Positions 45,426-55,625 of a stretch of 64,000 bases of DNA are shown piece after piece (positions within the stretch are counted from its first letter, which is position 1; each line of letters opens with the position of its first letter). This DNA is from Rosa chinensis. Taxonomy: Eukaryota > Streptophyta > Magnoliopsida > Rosales > Rosaceae. The position numbers were made by a program, and so were the translations under genes. The DNA lies in NCBI RefSeq assembly GCF_002994745.2, contig NC_037093.1, forward strand, positions 14,767,555-14,831,554. The letters are read 5' to 3'. The notes under the pieces are model-generated. The model had not been told where the DNA came from, searched no databases, and worked only from the letters and a program-made list of their open reading frames with translations.

Positions 45426-46290
45426 TTGAAAGAAAAGTTCATTGAATTAGCGATTGAAATCGCTTAAGAGGGCATCCCAATGGGGAGCATACAAAGACAA
45501 GAAACGCCTAGGTGCTAGAGCTAAGATAGAACAAACTAGAAGATGTACTACATCAACCGGTTGTTCTTGTACAATAAAACTCTGCTTTGAAACTTTTCTA
45601 GAAAAACTAGCAAATTCAGAAGGTAAATCCTCATCATCCTCAAGATAATTACCAACAACGGAACCATTGTCATGACCTTGAAAATTGTAGACCCAACAAT
45701 CAGAATTTGCGATCCGGGCATGCAGAAGATCAGCAGACCAATCAAACCTAAACTCGACCCAGCATAAAGAACACTGCTCGCCAATGCACGCAATTGTGAT
45801 ACTCACAGCGTGACTATGCCAAGACTTTTTGTAGAATCTAGGAAGGCTCGATCCACCTGAAAATAACCGCAGCACACTCAAAGGGATAATCCAACATAAC
45901 ACAGAGTCTGGCAAAGGGTCACCCGGGTCCCAAATCCAAACCCGTGGGAAAGTTTTGACCAACATATTGGTGTGAACCCAACACCAGCCTACTAGGAACA
46001 CCTCGATTACTCTGGGCACCCAACGCAAGGCACCAAGACGCTCTGCCATCTCCGATCCCGGCAGTGACCGCAACCAAATCAGCCACCAAATTAAAGCCCA
46101 GCCGTCACCGTGCAAGGACGCAGAAGCCAGCCTTGGCCGATGTCGATGTCGCCACCTGAACCAGATCCAAGTGAAACCCAGCAACAACAATCCCCATCGT
46201 GCCTGCATCCAACCTCTCTTCCACCAATCGCCGACTAGGATCGGCAGTGCACCGCCGGAATCCCATAGCCTAAGACCGCCCCAGACCTCT
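45426..46290 (-). mobile_element. Probable retroposon remnant with one long open frame
   Basis: A minus-strand frame of 253 codons (46208-45447) has no domain I recognise and a Trp-rich, non-protein-like N-terminal half. The minus-strand 3' end (CTAATTCAATGAACTTTTCT, then TTCAAAAAGT) looks like LINE 3' tails, and the composition is richer in GC than the flanks. A weak candidate target duplicate is CTCTTACTT (about 45417) versus CTCTTTACTT (about 46284). I favour a decayed non-LTR element over a host gene. Confidence 0.3.
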
Positions 46291-47428
46291 TTACTTAAAT
46301 AACATAAGAGTAGAATAAAAACAAAGACAAGTATTAAATGAAAAAAATAACAACAGAAATATCAAATCTACCCAATTAATAATAAAAATCTGCATTTATT
46401 TGTAGAAGAGCTCCCTTGACTTCGGCTGATATTAAGTCACTTAATTGACTCCCATATGCTCATGCATCAGATATGCTAGAGGGAAACAAGAGCGATTTTT
46501 GTACCACATGTGGATGACAGTTTCTGTGGATTGTGTTCTGGTTTTAAATTAGTAATGAGCAGAAGATAGCAGATGGCTTTCCCTTTTTTTCTTGCTCAGA
46601 TGTCAAGGAGAGTTTTTTTGGAGACCAGGATTTGTAATTAAAAGATGATTAATGGCCAGATATTTCTCTTGGGCAATCCAATACTGAACTATGGGGCTAT
46701 GGAATTGAATATATTTATGGAATGTTTGAATACCACATGAGAAAGACAATGTGTTGTGGCATTTGGTTTCATAATGATGAACACCTAAAGAAATCAAGTT
46801 TTCTTTGTGAGGAGGATTCTGTAATTTAGATAAACTATTCATGTGTGATTGCTTGATTTACTATTGTATGAGAATCTGAATAGGATAAGTATAGATGGTC
46901 CAGTGACCAGTACATTAACTAGTAGGATGGTTTTACTCTGATCTTCCCAATCAACAACCTTTTCTTTCCTGTTCCTTGAAACCAAAGAGACTAACATTTC
47001 TTTTTCTTTTTGGGTCATGATTACTTGCATTGTGCTCGTATTATTGAAATCTTTCTTTAATTATATCGACCGCACTGTCTTTTTCATTGTACTGTGATAT
47101 GTATTACCAAAAGAAGATAAGGTCTCCGTTTCTCTTTTCTGGTTTTGCTAAAATGAAGATAAGGTTTTTATACCAAAAAAGAATGAAGATAAGGTTGAAA
47201 GTGCAAGCAGGAAGGCACTAGAATGTTATTCATCGAACTTCATGGAATAAAAGAAATCATACAAGGAAGTTCTCTGCTAAAGACTTGATGGGAAATCAAA
47301 CCAAAACATCCCACATCTATAAGGCTGCAAACACCAGTACCACACCATCTTAACCCCTAATCCTACATATATACACACACCCAAAATAATGAAACATATG
47401 CACTTTGTTCACAAAATTGACAAACCCA
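46291..47428. other. Intergenic, 3' flank of the CBP1-like gene
   Basis: AT-rich. Only short chance frames. No transposon ends recognised. Confidence 0.4.
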
Positions 47429-48268
47429 TCAATCTGTTTCATGGTCAGGGGCCAGGGAATACCACGCAGGATGAGTCCCTTTGACCCTAAGAAGCCTGGT
47501 GAAGGCAGAATCGGGCATTTTCGATTTCTCCTCTTCCTCTAGCTCAGCAGCTGACTTCGGCAACCCATCTGGTATAGGACATAGCCTCTCCCTTGATTTT
47601 GCTTCTTCCACTGGCTTTGCTGAATTGAATCCATACGTCTTCCCCTTTTGAATTGCAGCAATTCCATGCAAACATCCCACTAATGACTTTATTCCCCCTG
47701 CTTGCAAAATCAACTTCTCCACATCTTCTTTCGGCGTCTCTTTCTGCGCCCAAATCAAAATCTCAGAACAGATTCAAGAAAAACAGAGAAAGTGGTTCTT
47801 ATTTTCTTTTCTTTTTTTCAACAGATACAAAATGATCTATACCTCAAGATCTTTGAGCTCAAAGTACGCTCTCCAGCAACCATAAGACTCATCACCTTCC
47901 AGCGTCGAACAGTAATCTGCACCAGACTCACAATAGTTAAAACAAATTTCATCGATTAGCCAACGAAACCTTAGTAAGGAAACAATAGATTAGATCGTGC
48001 ATTCAAAACCCTACTTACCAGACAGCTCGTTCTCGCACTTTTCGATCAGGGTAGGGCCTTTAATGGCGCGATCGAACTTGGAGCGGCTGAAGGGCTCGAG
48101 CTTGGGAATGTAAGCTGGGTTTCTGGAAGAGCAACGAACAGTGGAATAAGCCATTTTTTGAGGCTGAGCTTCTCCGTGAGATTTGAAGAGAAGAGGAGAA
48201 GAAGATGGACAAGAACGAAGCAAGACTGACTTCATCATCGTGCTCAAAGAACCTTGCTTTCTCTTCAA
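47429..48268 (-). CDS. CBP1: CCG-binding protein 1 (CBP1/MEE14)-like protein
   Basis: Three exons: 48268-48019, 47916-47843 and 47743-47429, GT-AG, giving 212 residues. The start is the first ATG. MMKSVLL ten codons on is an alternative. A Ser/Arg-rich, basic N-terminus with hydrophobic residues may be an organelle-targeting peptide. The conserved core runs NPAYIPKLEPFSRSKFDR, then the exon-spanning ELSDYCSTLEGDESYGCW and FELKDLEKE, EDVEKLILQAGGIKSLVGCL, LCPIPDGLPKS, and the typical ending MPDSAFTRLLR...HPAWYSLAPDHETD. From memory this is the Arabidopsis CBP1 (MEE14) family. CBP1 was reported to act with CCG, Mediator and AGAMOUS-like factors in central-cell control of pollen-tube attraction. 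The family also occurs outside reproductive tissue. The gene is intact. Confidence 0.85.
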
Positions 48269-48589
48269 GATTTGGTTTTGCTTCTGGTCTTCGGTTTCAG
48301 ATTTTTAATTTATGATTGGGTTCGGTTTAGGTGCTTGTTTTATAGTAAACGATGGGCTGAGTGGATAAGGATTAGATATTTTAAATGGGTGTTGTTTGCT
48401 TTCCTTTTTTCTAAAGATATTTGAGGGGTGTTAACATCACAGTGCTGTGATGGAAAGGCTGTAACGTGGAGGATGTAGAAATCGTTTGAGGCGCTGCTGT
48501 CACCGTTAAAGGTAAGTTATGTGGGAAAGTGTGGACGTGGGACCACAGGTGGGGGTCGCGGAATTTTGGAAAACAGCAGAGCTTCGAGC
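48269..48589. other. Upstream region of the CBP1-like gene
   Basis: Presumed promoter and 5' UTR. It ends at the poly(A) side of the LINE. No separate feature is recognised. Confidence 0.35.
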
Positions 48590-48633
48590 TTTTTTTATTT
48601 GAAGAGAAAAACGATAAACTTTATTAATGAGAT

Positions 48634-50318
48634 CTAATTGTTACAAAGGATCTCATCAAGTACAGGAGGGACAATCCCACCCCAAGACACTTGCAACCCT
48701 GAAACAAGGACACTACCAGCTAACTTGTGAGCAATTTTATTAGATTCTCTGTAAACATGGCAGAGGAATGATCCGGCCATAGAAATCAATGCCAAAGAAA
48801 TGTCATCTATAATCCTCCCAATCTCAGAAATATCATCTCCAGCTGCCTGAACCAACTGTAGACAATCAGACTCCACAATGATGGGAGTTACATGAAACTG
48901 TAAAGCAATCTTGCATGCCAAAGGACCAGCCAACGTTTTCCACCATATATGGAGAAATCACATCATCACACCTGCAACAAGCCCCAGCCACTATATCACC
49001 CAAAGAGTCCCTAACAACTACTCCAAGTCCTCCACGGCGTAAATGCATATTATACGCCCCATCAACATTAGCTTTTAGCCAACCAGCAAGAGGAGGACAC
49101 CAAGGTTTAGCCTGCCTACCCAATGTAATCTTATTTTTCACATTAGCTGCCTTGAAAGTATGGAACAAAGACATCACTTAGAACTGAACTTGTGCAACAG
49201 AATGGAATTTACTAGACCAAACCCTTTGGTTTCTCTCCTTCCAAACTCCCCAGATAAGCATCAACAATAGATCAAAATCCTCATTCGACAAACAAGAGAA
49301 ACAGAAACTTAACCAATCAAGCATAGAACTCATTGGAGTTGCCGAAACAGACTGCAAGGAAGGGAAAAAATTGAACAAATCTTTCACAAAGGCACACTCC
49401 TTGCTAATATGGACAATAGACTCCTCTGCATCATTATAGAAATAGCACCCATCTTGAAGGTAAACCTTTCGATTTCTAAGCTGAGTAATTGTAGGTAAAA
49501 TTGAAGCACAAGTTTTCCAAACATGAACCTTGATTTTACCTGGAATCTTTGCTGCCCAAATAGATTTCCAAATGGGAACCGAGACCTCAGAACTAGGACT
49601 AGCCGTTGTGTTAGGATATAAAGTACCAACTGCCAGTCTATATGCACTTTTAGTTGTAAGCCTCCCTTTCAGATCAAAGTGTCAAACTAGCCTATCTGGC
49701 ACATGATTAGAGCTAAGAGGAATAGAAGAAATAAGAGAAGCATCACCCTCATCAAAGTTAGCTGAAATCAACTCTTTGTCCCATTGTCCATCACATAGCA
49801 GTTCACTAACTAATACTAGAGAATAGGTATCGTACCTGATAGGTTGAAAAAAAGCGGGCCTTGGGAGCCATGCATCCTCCCAAATTCTGATCCTCGAACC
49901 ATCACCAACCTTCCACCTCACCCCACTCCTTAGAGTAGACCGTGCAGTATAAATACCGCGCCAACAAGCAGAAGAGCAGCAAGCTACAAGAGCAGATAAG
50001 AGGTCATCATTAGGAAAATAACGAGCTTTAAGTAATCTCCCAACCAAAGAATTGGGGTTACGCAGAATTCTCCATCCTTGCTTGGCCAATAGCGCCATAC
50101 AGGTCACGAAATCCCATCCCTCCTTCCTCCTTAGGTATGCACAAACGTTCCCAAGACAGCCAATGAATCTTCCTATTGTCATCTTTGCTCCCCCACCAAA
50201 AACGAGCGCACATCTGATGTAGAGAATCACAAAACTCTTTCGGCAATAAGAAACAACTCATAGCATAAGATGGGAGAGCCTGAGCTACCACCCTTATCAA
50301 CAAATCCTTACCAGAGCC
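48634..50318 (-). pseudogene. LINE ORF2 3' part: RT thumb/linker, zf-RVT, RNase H
   Basis: Pieces in several frames. 50310-50058: LLIRVVAQALPSYAMSCF and FWWGSKDDNRKIHWLSW, a conserved segment after the LINE RT. 50230-49682: RWKVGDGSRIRIWEDAWLP, typical of the region before zf-RVT. 49647-49178: zf-RVT and linker with WGVWKERNQRVW. 49177-48634: an RNase H-like domain starting WLKANVDGAY and containing ESDCLQLV, ending with YRESNKIAHKLA. The frames are broken by several shifts. Confidence 0.85.
50314..50318 (+). repeat. 5-bp target duplication of the gag-only element (left copy)
   Basis: GAGCC immediately before the TG of the 5' LTR, repeated exactly at 55621-55625. Confidence 0.95.
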
Positions 50319-51218
50319 TGTAGGTACAATTCTTGTACATATCGTATTGGCATTCCCATACAAAACTATGACAAAGCCCTTTACTGATCTCGGAGAGCCA
50401 CAGGTAATTGCATCTGCATATGCATGGGATTGCAACGTGTGTTGCAATCCCCGAGTGAGCTGTCAGTTTTATGTGGAGTCCGATTTTGGAAAGTAGGTTT
50501 TAGGTTTTATGTATTTATGTCTATAAAAGATTTTTCTGAGTATTAAAATCGTGGTATTGATGCCCTAGGGTTTTTAGGACTTGTCTTCCTAATTGATTTC
50601 CCTTAAGATTTGTTGGAGTTCATATATGGGAAGTTTCTTTCCAAATTAATTGGGAATTAGGGTAGAATCTTTGCATCATCTTTGAGTAGTTGCCGCAGGT
50701 CTATTATATGAGCAGAAAATATACACGGTCTATACACACATCTATAGAGGCAAGAATTTTGATAGAGTCTTGCATGTTTGTTTGAGTTTGTGTCTTCACA
50801 AAGAGTCAAAACACTTGGTCCATGTATAAGTGTTTGTGATCATAGTTTCATATGCATAATACTCTCTCGAGATCAGTAGGGAGACGGTGAAGAAAGAAGA
50901 ACAAGATTTGAAGATCGTTCAAGTGAAGGAGTTCTAGAAGGAAGACAAACTTTGTATTAGATTTTGTGTGAATCTTATAGCCGAGCTAGTGCTATTCAAA
51001 GTTTGTAAAAGAACATATCCTTTTCAATATGATGATCTTTATTTTGGGTTCTCAAGAGTAAGAGCCCCGCAGTGTTTTTAATCTCATACTTGAGGTTTTC
51101 ACTGCGTAACCAAAATCTGGTGTTTGGTTCGTTATTTCTGATATCTGCCCAGTAAGGATTGATCAGTGCACTGCAATCCCCGTTTTCCAGAAAATCATAT
51201 TCTGTCCTTGTATTTTCA
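50319..51218 (+). repeat. 5' LTR, 900 bp
   Basis: TGTAGGTACAATTCTTGTAC...TTGTATTTTCA. It contains GTCTATAAAAGA at about 50519-50530 as a plausible TATA core. Confidence 0.95.
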
Positions 51219-51219
51219 C

Positions 51220-51233
51220 TTGGCATCAGAGCA
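51220..51233 (+). promoter_or_regulatory. Primer-binding site (initiator tRNA-Met type)
   Basis: TTGGCATCAGAGCA directly behind the 5' LTR matches the usual plant copia TGGTATCAGAGC site with one change. Confidence 0.8.
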
Positions 51234-51269
51234 GGTTCTAAAGCTTTTTTAGTTGATCCGTGGTCAAGG

Positions 51270-52880
51270 ATGGAACGTGAATATAACAGAGCCTCTAGTT
51301 CTATAAATTGCCCGCCTTTGTTTGATGGTGAAGACTATTCACAATGGAAGATTATGATGAGGGCTTTTCTCTACTCTCAAGATGAAAACATGTGGAATAT
51401 AGTTGAGAATGGATGGGAACACCCAACCAAGGTCGAAGAATCAAAGAAAGTAGAAGGGTCCTCTGCAAGGGTTCTCAAACCTAGGAAGGAATGGACAGAA
51501 GAAGAAGTTCGTGATAGAACTTGTGACTTTAAGGCAAGGAATTCACTATTCACAGCTTTGTCCAAGAAAGAGAGGATGAGAATTAGCCACTGTGACACAG
51601 CCAAACAAGCTTGGGATCTACTTCAGGTTACTTATGAGGGAAACAAGAAGGTTAGAGGTCAGAAGCTTCAAAGACTCGTATTGGAATTTGAGAATATGAC
51701 CATGGGGGAAGATGAATCAATTGATGATTTTCATGCTCGACTTCTCAATGTGACAAACCAATGCTGTAGCCTTGATGATCCATTTGAGGAGCATCGAATA
51801 GTCAAGAAATTTCTCAGAGCTCTTCCTTCAAAATTTCAAGCCAAGCAAATTGCAATAGAGGAGACTCAAGACCTGGACACCTATTCTCTTGACGAACTTA
51901 TAGGTAATCTCAAAACCTTTGAGATGAGGATCAAGCCCGAGAAAAAGGTAAAAAATATTGCTTTCTCTTCTGTTAAAAAGAAAGATGTTGTTGATGATTA
52001 TGTGGATTTATCGTTGTTGACAAAAGAGTTCAAAAATTTTCTGAAAAATAAAAAATCTTTTGGAAACTCTTCGAAAATTTTGCCTGACAAACCTAAATGC
52101 TTTGAGTGTGGTGGAATTGGTCACCTTGCTGCCAATTGTGGCAATAAAGGGTATAATTTGCGTGGAAACAAGGCTCTAAAATCTACTTGGAGTGATAGTG
52201 ATGAAAGCTCTCAATCAGATGGTGAAGAGGTAAATCTTGCTCTTACTTCCTCTCTTAATATTGATGTTTCTGATAATTCTGACTTAGAAGATGATACCCT
52301 TGATGAGGAAACAAATGTCAAGTGTAAGCAATTATATCAAGCTTCGAAAATTGTTCTTCGAAAAAATTATACACTTGAAAAAGAAGTTGATTCTTTAAGA
52401 GAAGAAAAAGAGAAAATTGAGCTACAATTTGAAACTTCTCTAAAAGAATGGAACGTTGAGCGTACTAACCTTGTTGATAAGATAAAAGTTTTGCAGGATG
52501 AGGTTAAGTCTGAAGTTGGGGACAAGGAACATGGTGATCTCATTAATAAAATTAATGTTTTGCAGGTTGAAGTCAAGGCTCAATCCACTTTAAATGTTTC
52601 ACTAACCCTTGAAAATGAGAAATTGCAGGATGAGTTGCTTAAAGTCAAGGAAAGCTTCAACAAGTTCTCCATAGGGTCTGAAAAGGTCTCCAAGATGATA
52701 GGATTTGGTATAACTCACGGCAACAAAGAAGGGTTAGGGTTTGAAGGTGAGTCATGCAAGCCTTTGACCTTTGTAAAAGGTGTGGAAGGTGAAAATTCGC
52801 TGGGTCTATCACATGCTTCAGAAGACATTGATTCTGGTCCCAAATTGCCCAAAAGACTAGAACGTAAATTGGACCTTTAA
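51270..52880 (+). CDS. Copia-type Gag polyprotein, near-complete
   Basis: 536 residues from ATG 51270 (MEREYNRASSSINCPPLFDG), the first ATG after the primer site in a good context. Domains: an N-terminal DUF4219-like motif with LFDGEDYSQWKIMMRAFL (residues 15-35), UBN2 gag core (about 70-215), a CCHC zinc knuckle CFECGGIGHLAANC at residues 277-290, then a Glu/Lys-rich coiled coil (about 365-480) and a Gly-rich tail. It should assemble particles and package RNA. A TAA (52878-52880) ends it, but the same frame goes on through a second knuckle and into the RNase H tail. The stop is therefore either a lesion or a natural gag end. Codon and length are typical for Rosaceae-type copia gag. Confidence 0.9.
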   Translation: MEREYNRASSSINCPPLFDGEDYSQWKIMMRAFLYSQDENMWNIVENGWEHPTKVEESKKVEGSSARVLKPRKEWTEEEVRDRTCDFKARNSLFTALSKKERMRISHCDTAKQAWDLLQVTYEGNKKVRGQKLQRLVLEFENMTMGEDESIDDFHARLLNVTNQCCSLDDPFEEHRIVKKFLRALPSKFQAKQIAIEETQDLDTYSLDELIGNLKTFEMRIKPEKKVKNIAFSSVKKKDVVDDYVDLSLLTKEFKNFLKNKKSFGNSSKILPDKPKCFECGGIGHLAANCGNKGYNLRGNKALKSTWSDSDESSQSDGEEVNLALTSSLNIDVSDNSDLEDDTLDEETNVKCKQLYQASKIVLRKNYTLEKEVDSLREEKEKIELQFETSLKEWNVERTNLVDKIKVLQDEVKSEVGDKEHGDLINKINVLQVEVKAQSTLNVSLTLENEKLQDELLKVKESFNKFSIGSEKVSKMIGFGITHGNKEGLGFEGESCKPLTFVKGVEGENSLGLSHASEDIDSGPKLPKRLERKLDL

Positions 52881-53348
52881 ACCTATAAAAAGGTTGCTCA
52901 GGTAAGTCCTGACAAACTTTGTCAGCCCAGGTATACTCACAACTCCAAAAACTTTGTTCCTACTTGTCATTATTGTGGAAAATTAGGACACATACGTCCT
53001 AGGTGCAATATGCTTCGCAGGGTTACTCAAAATAAGAGGAAAACGATGGGTATTAACTCACATGCCTCGCTGCAAGCTGAGTTGAAAGAGGGTCTGAATC
53101 TGATCACCAGGATTGCAAAGCTGGCTTCAATCCCCGTGGATCTGGAAACAAAAACGAAGCAGAAGCAAATCTGGATTGAAAAAGGTTCAAACAATCATTT
53201 TTCTACTCATATGGATAATCTTGATAATATGCTTGAGCGTGCTTGTGTTCCTACTGATCACAAATTGGCTAATTCGTTTACTAGGCCTTTAGACATATCT
53301 CAATTTGAATCACTTAGAAGCACCGTTGGTGGATGCTCTAAGTATTGA
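52881..53348 (+). pseudogene. In-frame gag remainder fused to the RNase H C-terminus by an internal deletion
   Basis: Downstream of the TAA the same reading frame contains a second CCHC knuckle CHYCGKLGHIRPRC (52965-53006) and runs to KQIWIEKGS (about 53160-53190), the text that normally precedes the protease active site in this group. It then continues as NNHFSTHMDNLDNMLERA and DHKLANSFTRPLD, the end of copia RNase H (compare TEHQLADLFTKPLD). The joint must be a deletion of about 3 kb that removed protease, integrase, RT and most of RNase H and kept the frame. Confidence 0.8.
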
Positions 53349-54708
53349 TACTCTCACTTCATTTGATCCATTTTGCATGTATTCATGGTGTATGTCTTCA
53401 TGATAGTATAGGTGCATTTTCTTTAAGTTTCTGCATTGTTAGGTTCAGTTTCTGGAAATGTAGGATTGAAAAATAGTGGGTTGTATTCCCGAGTGTCTGA
53501 CAGATTATTTTGAACTTAGATTGACAAGGGCCATACTCTTTTCCTTAAATGTGTGTGCAATAAGGTGCCTAGCACGTGTTGAACTTGTACTTACGTCACT
53601 TTGTAATTGTGAGCTTGAACAACATATTCTCTACACCTTGAATCCTCACATGCACACATACTCTAAGTGGTGGTGAGTCTTAATTGATGGTTGGCTTGTT
53701 CTCATTGCTCATGTACGAAATTACTCTTGTTGGTTGCTCCTTGTTATATAACCAAAAAAAAAAAATGTAGTTGGTTAATGGAGCATGGCCAGGCTATTCC
53801 CAAAGTAAACAGGCTTCGGTCGTGACGAACGATATGAGGATTGGGAAGAAACGGGAATGGTTTGGTCACCCCGGTGGATTGTGAAACTATTGACTTAAGT
53901 AGATGTGCTCTTTGGGATGTCCTTGTTACATCTAGTACCCTAAAGTCATCTGACTTGGGAGTTGCTAGCATAATACTTGTTACATGGGTCGTAGTCTTCT
54001 TGAGCAAAAATGTTACTTTGTGTGAAAGGCCAAAAGAAAAATTCAAAATCATGCCCACACGGTGTTATAAGGGGGGAATAAAGTTTATGTGCTTAAATGT
54101 GTTTCGTATGTGAGCCTTGCTTTTCAGGTTTCCACAAATATTACACACCCCATCTTGAGATATGTTCACTATTCACAACAAGAGGTATAGAATACTCGAT
54201 CACTCTCTATCTTACCTTGTGATTGTCGGAATCCATTCACTCGTGTGAACTTGTTTGTTGCACTCTTGTTTATGGTTAAGTGGTATTGCTCTTGTTGGGA
54301 AAGCTATGCGAATTAAATCTATTCTTAGCATTTGGATACAACCCACTCATTGTGTGTTTGCATTTCATTATTGCATCTTTCATAACATGATCACATTTAG
54401 GGGGAGTATTAATACTTGAACTATCTTCCTCTGATTGATTCGCCTTGGGCTAGTGTCTATCGCTTCCGCTACGTACGTTGCCTTTGTCATTCCTATTCAA
54501 AAAGGGGGAGAAATATATGATGTTAAATGTGTTGTGTGATCTGTTGGATTTACATGCTATGTTTAATCAGTGGTATCATTATTCTATCTTGTGAATTCTA
54601 CCAATTGTGTGATAAGTGTTTCAGGAAAATATGATGAATTGTGATGTCTCTCCTGTACTTGTTGAGGGGGAGTTTGCATGGATTAAATGTGTTTTGTATA
54701 GGAATGCC
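53349..54708 (+). other. Non-coding 3' region of the gag-only element
   Basis: 1.36 kb with no supported gene. Small frames on both strands only. It contains two AGGGGGAG-like purine blocks (54399-54410 and 54504-54512) besides the terminal polypurine tract, as extra priming sites are known in large copia elements. It probably carries signals in cis such as packaging or priming, but that is inference. Confidence 0.5.
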
Positions 54709-54720
54709 AAAGGGGGAGAT
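54709..54720 (+). promoter_or_regulatory. Polypurine tract
   Basis: AAAGGGGGAGAT abuts the 3' LTR start TGTAGG. Confidence 0.85.
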
Positions 54721-55620
54721 TGTAGGTACAATTCTTGTACATATCGTATTGGCATTCCCATACAAAACTATGACAAAGCCCTTTACTGATCTCGGAGAGC
54801 CACAGGTAATTGCATCTGCATATGCATGGGATTGCAACGTGTGTTGCAATCCCCGAGTGAGCTGTCAGTTTTATGTGGAGTCCGCTTTTGGAAAGTAGGT
54901 TTTAGGTTTTATGTATTTATGTCTATAAAAGATTTTTCTGAGTATTAAAATCGTGGTATTGATGCCCTAGGGTTTTTAGGACTTGTCTTCCTAATTGATT
55001 TCCCTTAAGATTTGTTGGAGTTCATATATGGGAAGTTTCTTTCCAAATTAATTGGGAATTAGGGTAGAATCTTTGCATCATCTTTGAGTAGTTGCCGCAG
55101 GTCTATTATATGAGCAGAAAATATACACGGTCTATACACACATCTATAGAGGCAAGAATTTTGATAGAGTCTTGCATGTTTGTTTGAGTTTGTGTCTTCA
55201 CAAAGAGTCAAAACACTTGGTCCATGTATAAGTGTTTGTGATCATAGTTTCATATGCATAATACTCTCTCGAGATCAGTAGGGAGACGGTGAAGAAAGAA
55301 GAACAAGATTTGAAGATCGTTCAAGTGAAGGAGTTCTAGAAGGAAGACAAACTTTGTATTAGATTTTGTGTGAATCTTATAGCCGAGCTAGTGCTATTCA
55401 AAGTTTGTAAAAGAACATATCCTTTTCAATATGATGATCTTTATTTTGGGTTCTCAAGAGTAAGAGCCCCGCAGTGTTTTTAATCTCATACTTGAGGTTT
55501 TCACTGCGTAACCAAAATCTGGTGTTTGGTTCGTTATTTCTGATATCTGCCCAGTAAGGATTGATTAGTGCACTGCAATCCCCGTTTTCCAGAAAATCAT
55601 ATTCTGTCCTTGTATTTTCA
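54721..55620 (+). repeat. 3' LTR, 900 bp
   Basis: Matches 50319-51218 except for the two substitutions noted, and is followed by the target duplicate GAGCC. Confidence 0.95.
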
Positions 55621-55625
55621 GAGCC

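Larger units (their letters stand above)
50319..55620 (+). mobile_element. Young gag-only copia-type LTR retrotransposon (TR-GAG-like)
   Basis: Two 900-bp LTRs (TG...CA) with a perfect GAGCC target duplication. Comparing the LTRs by eye I find only two substitutions (50480-50500, GA versus GC; and 51165-51166, ATCAG versus ATTAG). Inside are an initiator-Met primer site, gag with two zinc knuckles and a small RNase H tail. Protease, integrase and RT are absent. About 1.37 kb of non-coding DNA (53349-54708) precedes the polypurine tract. Structure and age indicate recent mobilisation by enzymes from another copy. It sits inside the dead LINE. Confidence 0.95.

Noticed and set aside
45447..46208. 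253-codon minus-strand frame as a host gene
   Set aside because: No recognisable domain, Trp-rich atypical start, and a LINE-like 3' end downstream. Kept only as a low-confidence retroposon.
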